NCBI RefSeq assembly: GCF_016901775.1
Contig: NZ_JACJKW010000004.1
Span: 64,001 to 128,000, forward strand
Length of the DNA stretch: 64,000 nt
DNA from: Intestinimonas butyriciproducens
GTDB taxonomy: Bacteria > Bacillota > Clostridia > Oscillospirales > Butyricicoccaceae
Direction of reading: 5' to 3'
In this document: piece after piece, positions 45,396 to 54,234 of the stretch
Layout of the letters: the number at the start of each line of letters is the position of its first letter
Numbering within the stretch: position 1 is the first letter of the stretch
Notes under the pieces: generated by a model
The model's input: the letters and a program-made list of their open reading frames with translations, nothing else
Databases searched by the model: none
What the model was told of the DNA's origin: nothing
Made by a program: the position numbers and the translations under genes

Positions 45396-46808
45396 CTAAG
45401 ATGAAGTCCTTTCATCCACGCGAATGACGCGGGAACAAATCTTCATCAGTAGTTCATTATCATGGGAAATCACCAGGATGGCTTTTCCCCTTTTGGACAA
45501 CGCACTTAAAATTTCTGCAACACTCTCCATGTTTTTGTAGTCCAAGCCGCTTGTAGGCTCATCAAAAATAAGTACCTCTGCATCTCGGAGTGCCGCAACG
45601 CCAATCGCGGTGCGCTGCTTCTGACCGCCAGATAGGGACATTGGATGCCGCTCTTTATAAATTGTCAAATTCAACTCGTCCAGAATATCATCTATTCGTT
45701 TTTCATCTTTATCCTTTTGGTCAGACAATGCCAGCAGTAGTTCTTGGTAAACGCTATCAGTAAACAGTTGATAGTCCGGGTCCTGCATGACAAGATACGC
45801 TTTCTTGATCCGCCGTTTACTTGGAACCGTACTGTTTTTGTATAGAACCTCTCCATGCAGTTCCTTTTGCAAACCACATAGGGTTCTGGCCAAAGTTGAT
45901 TTGCCACAACCATTTTTCCCTACCACGCCGACAATTTCTCCAGGGTAGACACAAAAGTTTAGGTGCTGCGCCACGGGTTCTCCCTTTTCATATCCAATCG
46001 CGAGATCTCTGACTTCGACAGCCGGGGTATCGTTTCGAGAGGGTGTTGTTTCGGGAAGCTCTAACCTTGTAGGCGTATAGCTTCTAAGCCCCAGCGCCTT
46101 GATTTGCTCGGTATTGAGTAAAGCAAAATCACTGGCGGACCAAGATTGTTTCAGCTTACCATGCTCCATAAGGACAATGCGGTCGGCAATCCCATTCAAG
46201 AAGTAAAGGCGGTGTTCGGATACAATAATCGTTTTTCCCTGCGCCTTAATCAGCAAAAGTAGCCGCCGTAGTTCTTGAATAGCCTCCGGGTCCAGGTTTG
46301 AGGAAGGCTCGTCCAGAACAAAAATATCAGGGTTTAATGCGTAAACACTGGCAAATGCTATGGTCTGCTTTTGTCCGCCGGACAAGTCAAACAGGTTGCG
46401 ATCCTTTAACTTCTCAATATGCAATTCCCGGATAGTCTGTTGGTAACGGTCCAGCATCACTTGATAGGGCATCCCCTTATTTTCCATACCAAACACAATC
46501 TCGCTGTCCGTATCCAGACTAAAAAACTGACTGCGTGGATTTTGGAAGACAGAGCCTATCTTGTCCGACAAATCGTGCGGTTGGATCGTGCGGGTATCAA
46601 CTCCGTCAATGAGAACCGTCCCAGACATTTCCCCTTCGTAAAAGTGGGGAATAAGTGTATTTATCAACCTGGTCACACAAGTCTTTCCACATCCAGATTC
46701 GCCAGTAAGGACAACACACTCCCCTTTTTCAATCTGCAAATTAAAATTTTGCAGATTCTCCCGTTCAGCACCGGAATATTGAAAAGATACATGGTCAATA
46801 TCAATCAT
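45396..46808 (-). CDS. ECF transporter ATPase with two fused ATP-binding domains
   Basis: A 470-residue fusion of two CbiO-like ATPases. Domain 1 has GESGCGKT, LSGGQKQ and FVLDEPSSNL; domain 2 has GKNGCGKS, LSGGQKQR and LIFDEPTSGL. Three consecutive ATG codons follow GGGAGG; 46808 is best spaced, 46814 overlaps the upstream stop as ATGA. The encoded double ATPase energises the S/T pair. Confidence 0.9.
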   Translation of the reverse strand: MIDIDHVSFQYSGAERENLQNFNLQIEKGECVVLTGESGCGKTCVTRLINTLIPHFYEGEMSGTVLIDGVDTRTIQPHDLSDKIGSVFQNPRSQFFSLDTDSEIVFGMENKGMPYQVMLDRYQQTIRELHIEKLKDRNLFDLSGGQKQTIAFASVYALNPDIFVLDEPSSNLDPEAIQELRRLLLLIKAQGKTIIVSEHRLYFLNGIADRIVLMEHGKLKQSWSASDFALLNTEQIKALGLRSYTPTRLELPETTPSRNDTPAVEVRDLAIGYEKGEPVAQHLNFCVYPGEIVGVVGKNGCGKSTLARTLCGLQKELHGEVLYKNSTVPSKRRIKKAYLVMQDPDYQLFTDSVYQELLLALSDQKDKDEKRIDDILDELNLTIYKERHPMSLSGGQKQRTAIGVAALRDAEVLIFDEPTSGLDYKNMESVAEILSALSKRGKAILVISHDNELLMKICSRVIRVDERTSS

Positions 46809-46810
46809 CA

Positions 46811-47524
46811 TCATATCCTCCCATATATCTGATATTTGCAGAAAAACAGCACCACAAAGGCAACGAGAAAGAAGAACAGTACCATCCAATCTTTAGCATG
46901 AACTTTTAGCTGAATGAACGAAGTCCGTTGCGCCGGATTATCAATGCCTCTCGTCACCGCAGAAGCAGATAATTCTTCTGCAATCGAAGCAGAGCGCATC
47001 ACGATGGGGATAGCGATTGCCTCCAGAATGAGCATGGGGCGCGTGAATACATTTTTCCACGAAAGGGCGATGCCTCTTAACTTCATCGCGTCATAAATAT
47101 TGTGGATCTCCTCACTGAAAGTAGGAAAAAAGCGCAATACCATAGCGAATGTAATGGTAATGCTCCGAGGAATTTTTAGCGAGTACATGGCCGCAATCAA
47201 TTCGCTGACTTTCGTTGTAGCGATAAAAGTTGAAGCAAAGAGTACCACGGGTATCATTACCCGGATAAACAATGTGAAGATCGACAAAATAGTTTCGATG
47301 GCCTGGGGAAGGAAGGCGCAAAGCTGCTGTATTGCCGCAATTACCACATAAAAGATGATGTATTTCAATACAATCTTTTTCTGCCCCATCAGGCACGAAA
47401 GAATGCAGATAAAGGAAAAACACACGCTGCCAAGGACAAAATCTTTCAAGCCAAATACCATGAAGTTGATAAGTAAAAATAAAAGCAACTTGATTCGAGT
47501 ATCTATGGTCAGCAGGGATACCAC
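46811..47524 (-). CDS. ECF transporter T component (CbiQ-like)
   Basis: A 237-residue membrane protein with several helices and the CbiQ-type helical region AMKLRGIAL, where T components contact the ATPases. The start is uncertain: the first GTG lies inside the AGGAGGTGG ribosome-binding site and a CTG eight bases downstream is better spaced. First gene of the ECF operon, immediately downstream of a leader hairpin. Confidence 0.82.
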   Translation of the reverse strand: MVSLLTIDTRIKLLLFLLINFMVFGLKDFVLGSVCFSFICILSCLMGQKKIVLKYIIFYVVIAAIQQLCAFLPQAIETILSIFTLFIRVMIPVVLFASTFIATTKVSELIAAMYSLKIPRSITITFAMVLRFFPTFSEEIHNIYDAMKLRGIALSWKNVFTRPMLILEAIAIPIVMRSASIAEELSASAVTRGIDNPAQRTSFIQLKVHAKDWMVLFFFLVAFVVLFFCKYQIYGRI

Positions 47525-47537
47525 CTCCTAAATAAAA

Positions 47538-47635
47538 GCCGATGCGTTAGCATAAACTAACCGCACCGGCTCATTATATCTTTTTGCGTAAATTTTTTCT
47601 GCTCCATTCCTCTGGAAAGACCTGAAAAACAGCCC
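47538..47635 (-). promoter_or_regulatory. Regulated promoter/leader of the ECF operon
   Basis: On the minus strand the blocks are GGGCTGTTTTT (47635-47625), ten bases, CAGAGGAATGGAGCAG (47614-47599), 18 bases and GATATAATGAG (47580-47570) containing a TATAAT -10. A hairpin GCCGGTGCGGTTAG/CTAACGCATCGGC ends at 47538 and is followed by TTTTATTT. It matches the ABC-pair promoter block for block. The hairpin may also end the araC transcript. Confidence 0.75.
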
Positions 47636-47646
47636 GTTCTTCCTAT

Positions 47647-48594
47647 CTATTTTTTCCGGTAGTCTTTTGGGAGCATCCCATACACAGATTGAAACGCTTT
47701 AGCAAATTTGCTGGCATTGCTGTATCCAAGTTCTAAAGCTATATCCCCGATTTTCATTTTATTTTCCGAAAGCCACTGGGCTGCTAAATTCATTTTGTAT
47801 TTTTTTAGATAGGCATACGGTGTGTCCCCATAGATATGGGAAAACACCAGATGAAAAACGGAGAGGTTCAAGTGTGCCTCTTTTGCCAACTGTTCCAGTG
47901 AAACTTTCTCATCCAAGTGAGAAATAAGGTATTCCCGAATAGCTTTTGTAGTCTGTATCTGCTTCTTATCAAAATATTTTAGATCGCACCCGTTGACTTG
48001 TGTCAGCTGATCCATGTGATACAGAAGCTCGATGGCCTTAATTTTGAAATAGCCGATAGGCTCCATTTCTACCGCAGTATACAATTCTGAAAAAAGATGC
48101 TTTAATTGTGGCGGGGTCTCACTGACATACCATCTTGTTTCTATTCCCAGTGTAGTTCCGATCTTATCAAGGTCAATGGGAATTGTCTGCATCATCCGAC
48201 GCGTTCCGACCGAAAGTGCCTGCCGGTCTATGACAAGACTGACGCCATAATATTTTCCCAGCGGAAAAGAAAAAGAAACCGGCAAATGCTCTGTTGCTGC
48301 AACACTAAAATAGCCCTCTGGTAAATACGACACAGTATGATTGGCAAATTCGCATTCATACCGACCGGCCTGGCAGTGCGTAATCTGAATAATATCTGGA
48401 TTAAACTTTTGTGTTTTCATGGACTCATCCGATTCAAAATCGAGGAAGCAAAGCTGTATTCCCTCAAACAGATTATAGTTTTTTACAATTCCCCGGCCTT
48501 TGCAGCCATAATCTACGACTACACAATCATCACTTTGCGTCAGAACTTTGGCCTGCATACCGTACCAGTCTTGATTGAAACTGGCATTTCCCAT
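47647..48594 (-). CDS. AraC-family regulator (PchR/YbtA-like)
   Basis: A 315-residue protein: an N-terminal sensing domain and a C-terminal double HTH (SLEQLAKEAHLNLSVFHLVF and MKIGDIALELGYSNASKFAK, then GMLPKDYR). ATG 48594 follows GGAG with eight-base spacing; a start nine bases upstream is possible. It lies directly upstream of an ECF and ABC metallophore-type system, as PchR/YbtA regulators do. The repeated promoter blocks described nearby are its candidate targets. Confidence 0.85.
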   Translation of the reverse strand: MGNASFNQDWYGMQAKVLTQSDDCVVVDYGCKGRGIVKNYNLFEGIQLCFLDFESDESMKTQKFNPDIIQITHCQAGRYECEFANHTVSYLPEGYFSVAATEHLPVSFSFPLGKYYGVSLVIDRQALSVGTRRMMQTIPIDLDKIGTTLGIETRWYVSETPPQLKHLFSELYTAVEMEPIGYFKIKAIELLYHMDQLTQVNGCDLKYFDKKQIQTTKAIREYLISHLDEKVSLEQLAKEAHLNLSVFHLVFSHIYGDTPYAYLKKYKMNLAAQWLSENKMKIGDIALELGYSNASKFAKAFQSVYGMLPKDYRKK

Positions 48595-48610
48595 TATACT
48601 CACTCCAATC

Positions 48611-48676
48611 AGTTAGTCATAACTTACTGATTTTATAATAACACACGCCTGGACGAAATTCAAGAAAATAGCCCGT
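48611..48676 (-). promoter_or_regulatory. araC promoter with overlapping AGTTAYGACTAACT site
   Basis: On the minus strand TTGAAT (48663-48658) and TATTAT (48640-48635) are 17 bases apart, preceded by GGGCTATTTT. AGTTATGACTAACT at 48624-48611 lies just past the -10, 17 bases before the ATG, suggesting autoregulation. The remaining gap to the leader peptide (48677-48926) shows only small hairpins and no credible gene. Confidence 0.7.
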
Positions 48677-48926
48677 TCATGTTTTAACGAGTCCAGATTC
48701 GGGATAAGACTGGCAAACCTGCAAATAGATGTCAAGAGTTAAACCGAGAAAAATCGTACTTTACACTTTGCGCTCAAAAGCAGGCATGACAAATGGACCT
48801 GCAAACGAAGCCATTTTGCAGATCTGTGTTTTTGTAATGCTGCGCATTGTATGAACTGACACCGCCGTCAGCAGTATATAAGAATGGCTGGCTATGCGAC
48901 ACAGCCGGTTTGTGAATCCAGCGTGT

Positions 48927-49016
48927 TTAGATAAGCAGATGGGGGCCGGTTGGCGGCCAAGCTTTTTTTGGCAGGTAAATTCCTGCCGAATTATGTCGAA
49001 GCTGTTCTCGCTTCAC
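48927..49016 (-). CDS. Leader-type small peptide, copy 1 (KREQL family)
   Basis: A 29-codon minus-strand frame from GTG 49016: VKREQLRHNSAGIYLPKKA and a diverged tail, stop at 48927-48929. AGGAGGG is seven bases upstream and lies in the loop of a perfect CGGCGGCT/AGCCGCCG hairpin whose stem includes the first base of the start codon. The same peptide core and hairpin occur at 57122-57229. Conservation of frame, ribosome-binding site and structure argues for a translated, structurally controlled peptide. Confidence 0.55.
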   Translation of the reverse strand: MKREQLRHNSAGIYLPKKAWPPTGPHLLI

Positions 49017-49178
49017 GGCGGCTCCCTCCTAAAGCCGCCGTTACCGTCGAAACAGGGTCGTCACTCTTTGGGCATAAGGAACGGCGGCCTTGATTTTGTC
49101 AAAGCCGCCGCTGGTCGTATGGGCGTGTCAAAGGGCTGCTGAACGACGGCTTTTTTTCTTTTGCCGTCGTCCGGCAGA
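48927..49178 (-). repeat. Structured leader element, copy 1
   Basis: About 250 bases immediately 3' of the small membrane-protein gene. It is an imperfect direct repeat of 57122-57388, with three conserved hairpins: ACGACGGC/GCCGTCGT (49143-49170), CGGCGGC/GCCGCCG (49082-49110) and CGGCGGCT/AGCCGCCG (49016-49040). Arms are conserved while loops and spacers differ between copies. No promoter like that of copy 2 is visible, so it would be transcribed from the ABC operon upstream. Confidence 0.75.
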
Positions 49179-49189
49179 GGTGCAATTAC

Positions 49190-49558
49190 TTACTGGTCGA
49201 TGAGTTTGATCTCATATACTACTGGATAGTAAAATGGAGTTTCTTCGGTAAAAGAGTCTTTTAGCGTTACGCTGATGGCATCCCCCGGATTAAAGTCAGT
49301 AATTGCGATTTTCTCTCCACTGGCATTTAACAATTTGGTGTCATCGCTGATGCCGAGAGAGTTCATGGGGTTACTATAAATTTCCGTTGTCCGTTCCACA
49401 ATCAGCCGGATTTCTCCGTCTGCCTGCGTTACCGTTTCTTGCACAACCGCCTCAAATGACTTTTTAGACCATCCAGAGGGGTTGGCTATCATAACCGCAG
49501 CAACAACAATAATTGCAACCGCAGCAACAGCTATTGCGATATGTTTTTTACTTTTCAT
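49190..49558 (-). CDS. Small membrane-anchored protein of the ABC operon
   Basis: A 122-residue protein with one N-terminal helix (IAIAVAAVAIIVVAAVMIA) and an extracellular beta-rich domain containing ITDFNPGDAISVTLKD. It follows the permease gene by 11 bases. Small exported partners of this kind occur with BcrAB/Lan-type ABC exporters; function unproven. Confidence 0.65.
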   Translation of the reverse strand: MKSKKHIAIAVAAVAIIVVAAVMIANPSGWSKKSFEAVVQETVTQADGEIRLIVERTTEIYSNPMNSLGISDDTKLLNASGEKIAITDFNPGDAISVTLKDSFTEETPFYYPVVYEIKLIDQ

Positions 49559-49569
49559 CTTTCGCCTCC

Positions 49570-50802
49570 TTACGAAACTTGATGTTTCCTAAATCCGATC
49601 CGGGCAAAGGGGAGCAGGATCAGCGCCAGAGCAACATACAAAACAGATCTCATTGTAAAGGCGTCCAGAACGACCGAACCGAGTTGATAAGATATATACG
49701 ATCCAAAGTTCGGCTTCAGTGACTGGTAGGGGGTCAGGAAAACAAGCAGATTGTAAAGGCCGCTGGTTCCATTCGGGGTGAGGAACATGGGGATAAACAA
49801 AACCGGCATAATTACAATCAGTACCTGATAAGGGCTCCTCATTCTGGCCGACAGGAAAAGCGTCAGGGCAATCATTGCAATCAGTACCAGATAGATGACA
49901 CCCAAATTGACGAGTGCCCCTTCCAAAAATGTCAGCGGATACGGAACAGTAGTCCCATTGATCTGCAAAGGAAGATTCCAGCCGTCAATCCCAAAGACAG
50001 TAAGAGGAATTGCAAATGCGACAAGGATATGAAGCGTAAACGCCAGCACTCCAAACAAAAGCGCAGCCAAAATTTTTGCGGTAGTTAATTTGGTCTTTCC
50101 GTATTTCCCGGATAGGATGACCGCATCTGTTCCAGACTGATATTCGCCGGAGAAAACAGGTGCGATTACAATGCAGATTGCCAAAACTGCAAACATCAGC
50201 AGTTCAAAGGCAGAAATAATGACTTCCCAGCCTCCAAAATAACCATACTGAAAAGGTTCTTCCACTTGGCTGTTCATATTCTGCCAATACGCTTTTTCTT
50301 CGGCAGATAAATCCTTGGATGTATCGTTCAGGATCGTTTCAATTTTATCCTGCCTTGCCTGATAGAAATCTGTCCCGTTAGAAATGTCCAAATCCGGGAG
50401 CGCATTATAGCCCACGCTTACATTTGGCTCTGCATAATTTTTGGCAATCAAGGCAAGCAAATCTTCTCGTGGGGCAATGCCGTTCCAGTAGGCACCTTCG
50501 ATTAAAAATTCCTCATTCCCGTCATAGCCTATATTATCAGGATCAGCAAATAGCTCCTGTACTTCCCGAATTTGTTCAGTAATGTACTCATTTGTCAGGG
50601 GGACAGAGATTTCGGCGTACTGCTCTTTTTCGTATGCAATCCCGTCAAGCCCCCGCAGAACTCCGTCTTGATTGTAAATCTGAAACTGCAAGATTGGCAG
50701 AATGAAGAAAACGGCCGTTATGAGCAAGCTGACTGCCATCACGATCAAAGTGGATTTCTTTCGCAGGATTTTCAGAAATTCAAATTTAACCAAAGATTTC
50801 AT
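49570..50802 (-). CDS. ABC-2 type permease
   Basis: A 410-residue membrane protein with an N-terminal helix (STLIVMAVSLLITAVFFILP), a large extracellular loop of about 150 residues and five further helices. ATG 50802 has AAGGAGAAGGGAG upstream and overlaps the ATPase gene's stop by 17 bases. It is the membrane partner of the 50786-51688 ATPase; drug, peptide or lantibiotic export is the usual role. Confidence 0.8.
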   Translation of the reverse strand: MKSLVKFEFLKILRKKSTLIVMAVSLLITAVFFILPILQFQIYNQDGVLRGLDGIAYEKEQYAEISVPLTNEYITEQIREVQELFADPDNIGYDGNEEFLIEGAYWNGIAPREDLLALIAKNYAEPNVSVGYNALPDLDISNGTDFYQARQDKIETILNDTSKDLSAEEKAYWQNMNSQVEEPFQYGYFGGWEVIISAFELLMFAVLAICIVIAPVFSGEYQSGTDAVILSGKYGKTKLTTAKILAALLFGVLAFTLHILVAFAIPLTVFGIDGWNLPLQINGTTVPYPLTFLEGALVNLGVIYLVLIAMIALTLFLSARMRSPYQVLIVIMPVLFIPMFLTPNGTSGLYNLLVFLTPYQSLKPNFGSYISYQLGSVVLDAFTMRSVLYVALALILLPFARIGFRKHQVS

Positions 50803-51688
50803 CGCTTTCACTCCCTTCTCCTTGCATATCTTCGCTGAAATGGTACAGGAACAGATCTTCCAGACTCGGCTCGACAATATGTGCCCCCGGCGCAGGGGCC
50901 TCATCCTCTACAATACGCAGACGAACTTGACTGCCCTCGTGGTGAAGGTTGACGACCCGGAGATTTCTGCTATATTTTGCGGCATCCCGCTCAGTCACCA
51001 TGACCTCCCACACTTTGCCTCGCATACTTTCCGTAACAGTTTCCATCGGCCCTTGGAGCAAAATTTTTCCCTGCTTCATCATCAGAATGGTATCTGCGAT
51101 ATACGAAACATCCGAAACAATGTGGGTAGACAGGATTACAATTTTGTCTTTGGCAAAGTCGGAGATAATATTGCGGAAGCGAACCCTTTCTTTAGGGTCA
51201 AGGCCCGCAGTCGGTTCATCCAAAATCAGGATGTCGGGGTCATTCAGTTCTGCCTGCGCGATTCCCAACCGCTGTTTCATGCCGCCGGAATACGAACGAA
51301 TTTTCTTACCTGCTACATCATGTAAGTTTACCAGTTCTAATAATTCCTCTGTACGGGCTGTTGCCGCTTTTTTATCCATCCCTTTTACTGCGGCCATATA
51401 GAGCATAAACTCGCGGGCCGTAAAATCAGGATAGAAGCCAAAGTCCTGTGGCATATAGCCCAGATGTGTGTAATACTGCTCGCCCAATGTCTGAATTGTT
51501 TTTCCATCCAGACGGATACTGCCGGAAGTAGGTTTCAGAACACCGCAGATCATCCGCATCAATGTGGTTTTGCCAGCCCCATTTGCGCCAAGCAATCCGT
51601 ACACACCAGGTTCCAAATTGACACTCACATCATCAACAGCAGTTTTGGCTCCGTATTGCTTACGCAAATGCTGTAATTGTAGCTTCAT
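50786..51688 (-). CDS. ABC transporter ATPase (BcrA-like)
   Basis: A 300-residue ATPase with Walker A GANGAGKT, signature YSGGMKQR, Walker B ILILDEPTAGL and a C-terminal extension. AGGAGG precedes ATG 51688. Encoded downstream of a two-component system, it probably confers resistance to an antimicrobial peptide sensed by that kinase. An imperfect 12-base inverted repeat lies upstream (51731-51761). Confidence 0.87.
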   Translation of the reverse strand: MKLQLQHLRKQYGAKTAVDDVSVNLEPGVYGLLGANGAGKTTLMRMICGVLKPTSGSIRLDGKTIQTLGEQYYTHLGYMPQDFGFYPDFTAREFMLYMAAVKGMDKKAATARTEELLELVNLHDVAGKKIRSYSGGMKQRLGIAQAELNDPDILILDEPTAGLDPKERVRFRNIISDFAKDKIVILSTHIVSDVSYIADTILMMKQGKILLQGPMETVTESMRGKVWEVMVTERDAAKYSRNLRVVNLHHEGSQVRLRIVEDEAPAPGAHIVEPSLEDLFLYHFSEDMQGEGSESDEIFG

Positions 51689-51730
51689 AACAAACCTCCT
51701 GTTCGTTTTGAATTTAGTCCAATAAGAAAT

Positions 51731-51761
51731 GGGTGAACTATGGTTATAGCATAGCTCACCC
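51731..51761 (-). promoter_or_regulatory. Inverted repeat between kinase and ABC genes
   Basis: GGGTGA-a-CTATG and CATAG-c-TCACCC form an 11-pair inverted repeat with one unpaired base in each arm, 43 bases before the ATPase start. It could be a terminator for the kinase message, though the following U-run is weak, or a response-regulator operator. Confidence 0.55.
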
Positions 51762-51797
51762 ATCTTAGGTCTGACTTTTCTGTATCTTAATTTAACC

Positions 51798-53204
51798 TTA
51801 ATTCACTGGGAGACGAATTGAAAATTCAGTCCCCTCGCCAATTTTGCTCTTAACGGCAATCTCGCCTCCATGAAGGACAATGATCTGCTTCGCAATCGCA
51901 AGGCCCAATCCGCTGCCCTCTATTTTTTCCTTTGTGTTTGTCCCCCGATAGTACCGGGTAAAAAGTTCGGCCTGCTCGGCTTCGCTTATGCCGATGCCGT
52001 TATCACGGACAGAAATATAAATATTCTCTTTTTCTTTCAGCACAGATACAATCACTTTTGTGGCCGGCGGATTGTGAACAAGTGCATTGATAACAAGATT
52101 GCTTATCGCCCGATGGAACAAATCGGGATCAATCGAAACTGTAAACTCAGGAAGGTCGCACGCAAACTCTATGTTCCTATCAGAAAACGTCGGATCATTT
52201 GCAATGTCAATTACCAATTCTTTCAGATAGCGCACCAGTCGTACCGGCTGCGGACGAAATGGGAAAGCACCAGATTCCAGTTGATAGGTCAGTTTCAAGT
52301 CATTCATCAGTTTTTCAGCGTAATCTACATTTTTCAAAATGATAGTACCATATTCCTGCGCCGTTTTGGTATCAACATCGGTTTCGTCTGCAAGCAGTTC
52401 CGCATAGCCCTTAACAGGAGAAAGCGGGGTTTTCAAATCATGAGTGATGTTCGTGATCCACTCCCGGCGTACACGGTCTGTTTCTTCTTTAATCTGATCG
52501 CTATGTCGGATTTCTTCATTCATTTTGTTCAGCGCCATATAGATACTGCCGAAAGTGCCTTTTTCAGGGATGGTTGTATAAACTCGGCGTGAAATATTTC
52601 CAATTCCCTTGGCTATTTTTCCTGTTTGATGTGTAAGCCAAATGCCATAGATTAGAAGCAGCGCACTCCCGGCAAAGATCACGCCGAACAAAGATAGGGT
52701 AAATACAGGTTTAAGGCGACCGACAACTTCACCGTTGTAGTACAACATATATTTGCCGACATCATAGGGAAAGCCAATCAGATAATTCCATGTCTGTTCA
52801 TCTTCTTCAAAACTGCTGACAAAAACCGTATATCCGTCCTCATAATCGCTTGTGCTGAAGGCCATCAATTCAGATGCGGTATATTTTGTAGGAAAGTTCT
52901 CTGGCTTGTTATGGGAAATCACCTCCTGCCCGGTTTCATCAATAACCTGTAGCCACAGGCCATACTCGTCCAACCGTTCCAATCCAATATCCTCTATCTG
53001 GAGTGTTCCTTTATCATTTTTCATCCATATCGAGAAATTGTCAGTAAAGCGATTCGGCCAGGTAGCCAAACTCAATCCCTCCGGCTCCGGGATAGAAAAT
53101 AAGATATAGAATAGTCCTATCCCAGCGCCAATAAACAGAATTATCAAAACAAGAAACAATGCAACTATCCGAAGCAACGGATTCAACTTCCATTTATCTT
53201 TCAT
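51798..53204 (-). CDS. Sensor histidine kinase
   Basis: A 468-residue kinase: transmembrane helices at about 11-35 and 168-190 flank an extracellular domain of about 130 residues. A HAMP-like linker, phospho-acceptor His255 in NITHDLKTPLS, and a GHKL ATPase (DNGIGISEAEQAELF, GSGLGLAI) follow. Overlaps its response regulator by 11 bases. It presumably senses an extracellular peptide or envelope stress. Confidence 0.9.
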   Translation of the reverse strand: MKDKWKLNPLLRIVALFLVLIILFIGAGIGLFYILFSIPEPEGLSLATWPNRFTDNFSIWMKNDKGTLQIEDIGLERLDEYGLWLQVIDETGQEVISHNKPENFPTKYTASELMAFSTSDYEDGYTVFVSSFEEDEQTWNYLIGFPYDVGKYMLYYNGEVVGRLKPVFTLSLFGVIFAGSALLLIYGIWLTHQTGKIAKGIGNISRRVYTTIPEKGTFGSIYMALNKMNEEIRHSDQIKEETDRVRREWITNITHDLKTPLSPVKGYAELLADETDVDTKTAQEYGTIILKNVDYAEKLMNDLKLTYQLESGAFPFRPQPVRLVRYLKELVIDIANDPTFSDRNIEFACDLPEFTVSIDPDLFHRAISNLVINALVHNPPATKVIVSVLKEKENIYISVRDNGIGISEAEQAELFTRYYRGTNTKEKIEGSGLGLAIAKQIIVLHGGEIAVKSKIGEGTEFSIRLPVN

Positions 53205-53898
53205 AGGGGTTCACCAACTTATAGCCTAAGCCTTTCATCGTGATAATGTATTTTGGGGTTGCTGGATTATCCTCAATCTTTTCACGCAGATGTCGGATAT
53301 GTACCATCATGGTGTTATCACATCCAAAGCTGTCCTCGCCCCAAATTCTTTCATATAAGCGTTCCCGACTAATAACACGGCCTCTATTCTGCGCCAGATC
53401 ATGCAAAATCTCAAATTCCTTTGCGGTCAGCTCTAAGTCTTTTCCGTTTTTGAAAGCGCGGCAGCCATCAGGATCAATCGTCAGCTCTCCAATAGTAATT
53501 GCGTGGGGCTGTTCTGCACTCTGCCTGTATTCTGCCCGCCGCAGTTGAGCTTTCACTCGGAAAGCAACTTCTTTGGGACTAAATGGTTTCGTCACATAGT
53601 CATCGCCGCCTACGGCCAGCCCAAGAATTTTGTCCACTTCATCATTTTTGGAAGAAAGGAACAGGATCGGGCAATGTGAAAATTGCCGAATACGTTTGCA
53701 TACCTCATACCCATCAATATCAGGCAGCATTACATCCAGAATGATGACATCCGGGTTTTCTATTTTGCAGGTACTTACAGCGTTATTCCCGCTATCGACT
53801 TTCAGAATGTTGTGGAACCCCTCTATCGTTAAAGCCTTTTCCAACAAGCCTAAAATATCTGGCTCATCGTCAACGATCATTATTTTATATTCGCTCAT
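53194..53898 (-). CDS. OmpR-family response regulator
   Basis: A 234-residue regulator: receiver domain with DD at 10-11 and phospho-Asp55 (VIILDVMLPD), then a trans_reg_C winged helix (ISRERLYERIWGE). Its ATG overlaps the upstream excisionase-like gene's TGA (ATGA). Partner of the kinase; probably controls the ABC genes downstream. Confidence 0.9.
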   Translation of the reverse strand: MSEYKIMIVDDEPDILGLLEKALTIEGFHNILKVDSGNNAVSTCKIENPDVIILDVMLPDIDGYEVCKRIRQFSHCPILFLSSKNDEVDKILGLAVGGDDYVTKPFSPKEVAFRVKAQLRRAEYRQSAEQPHAITIGELTIDPDGCRAFKNGKDLELTAKEFEILHDLAQNRGRVISRERLYERIWGEDSFGCDNTMMVHIRHLREKIEDNPATPKYIITMKGLGYKLVNPYER

Positions 53899-54089
53899 AC
53901 TATATCCTCCTTGGGGGGATTATTGTTCTTAATGCGTCTGTCGATGGGTTTAGTTGCCCCCTTTGGAATTAGCCAGACACCGGCCATTTTCACTGCGCCG
54001 GGAATGCGGCCCGCAGCGCAATAGTAGTTCACCCGTCGAGAGGTCACACCCCATTTTTCGCTTGCCTCTTTCAAAGTCATATAGTCCAT
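53895..54089 (-). CDS. Excisionase/MerR-like small DNA-binding protein
   Basis: A 64-residue protein with a winged-helix/HTH_17-type motif (MTLKEASEKWGVTSRRVNYY) and a C-terminal basic tail. GGAGGG precedes ATG 54089. Its TGA overlaps the response-regulator ATG, so it leads the operon. Similar small helix-turn-helix proteins serve as excisionases or regulators; a role in excision of the surrounding mobilizable unit is an inference. Confidence 0.7.
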   Translation of the reverse strand: MDYMTLKEASEKWGVTSRRVNYYCAAGRIPGAVKMAGVWLIPKGATKPIDRRIKNNNPPKEDIV

Positions 54090-54170
54090 ATTCAGCCCTC
54101 CACATACAACATTATAGTTCTTTTGCTCGAACAAAGCAAGTAGGCACGAATTATAAAATGAAGCAAAAGC

Positions 54171-54234
54171 GCATATCACATCATTCCCAGCACATCCTAT
54201 GAACAATAGAATGTAATAGGGTGATGTGATATGC
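54171..54234. promoter_or_regulatory. 13-base inverted repeat between divergent regulators
   Basis: GCATATCACATCA at 54171-54183 and TGATGTGATATGC at 54222-54234 are perfect 13-base inverted arms separated by 38 bases. The right arm contains the XRE start codon (54231). It is a likely operator for the XRE protein acting on the divergent promoters. Confidence 0.75.

Noticed and set aside
48894-49142. Plus-strand frames in both leader copies with the similar peptide KLFSLHGGSLLKPPL
   Set aside because: They lack ribosome-binding sites, and copy lengths and ends diverge; conservation follows the hairpin arms and the minus-strand frame instead.
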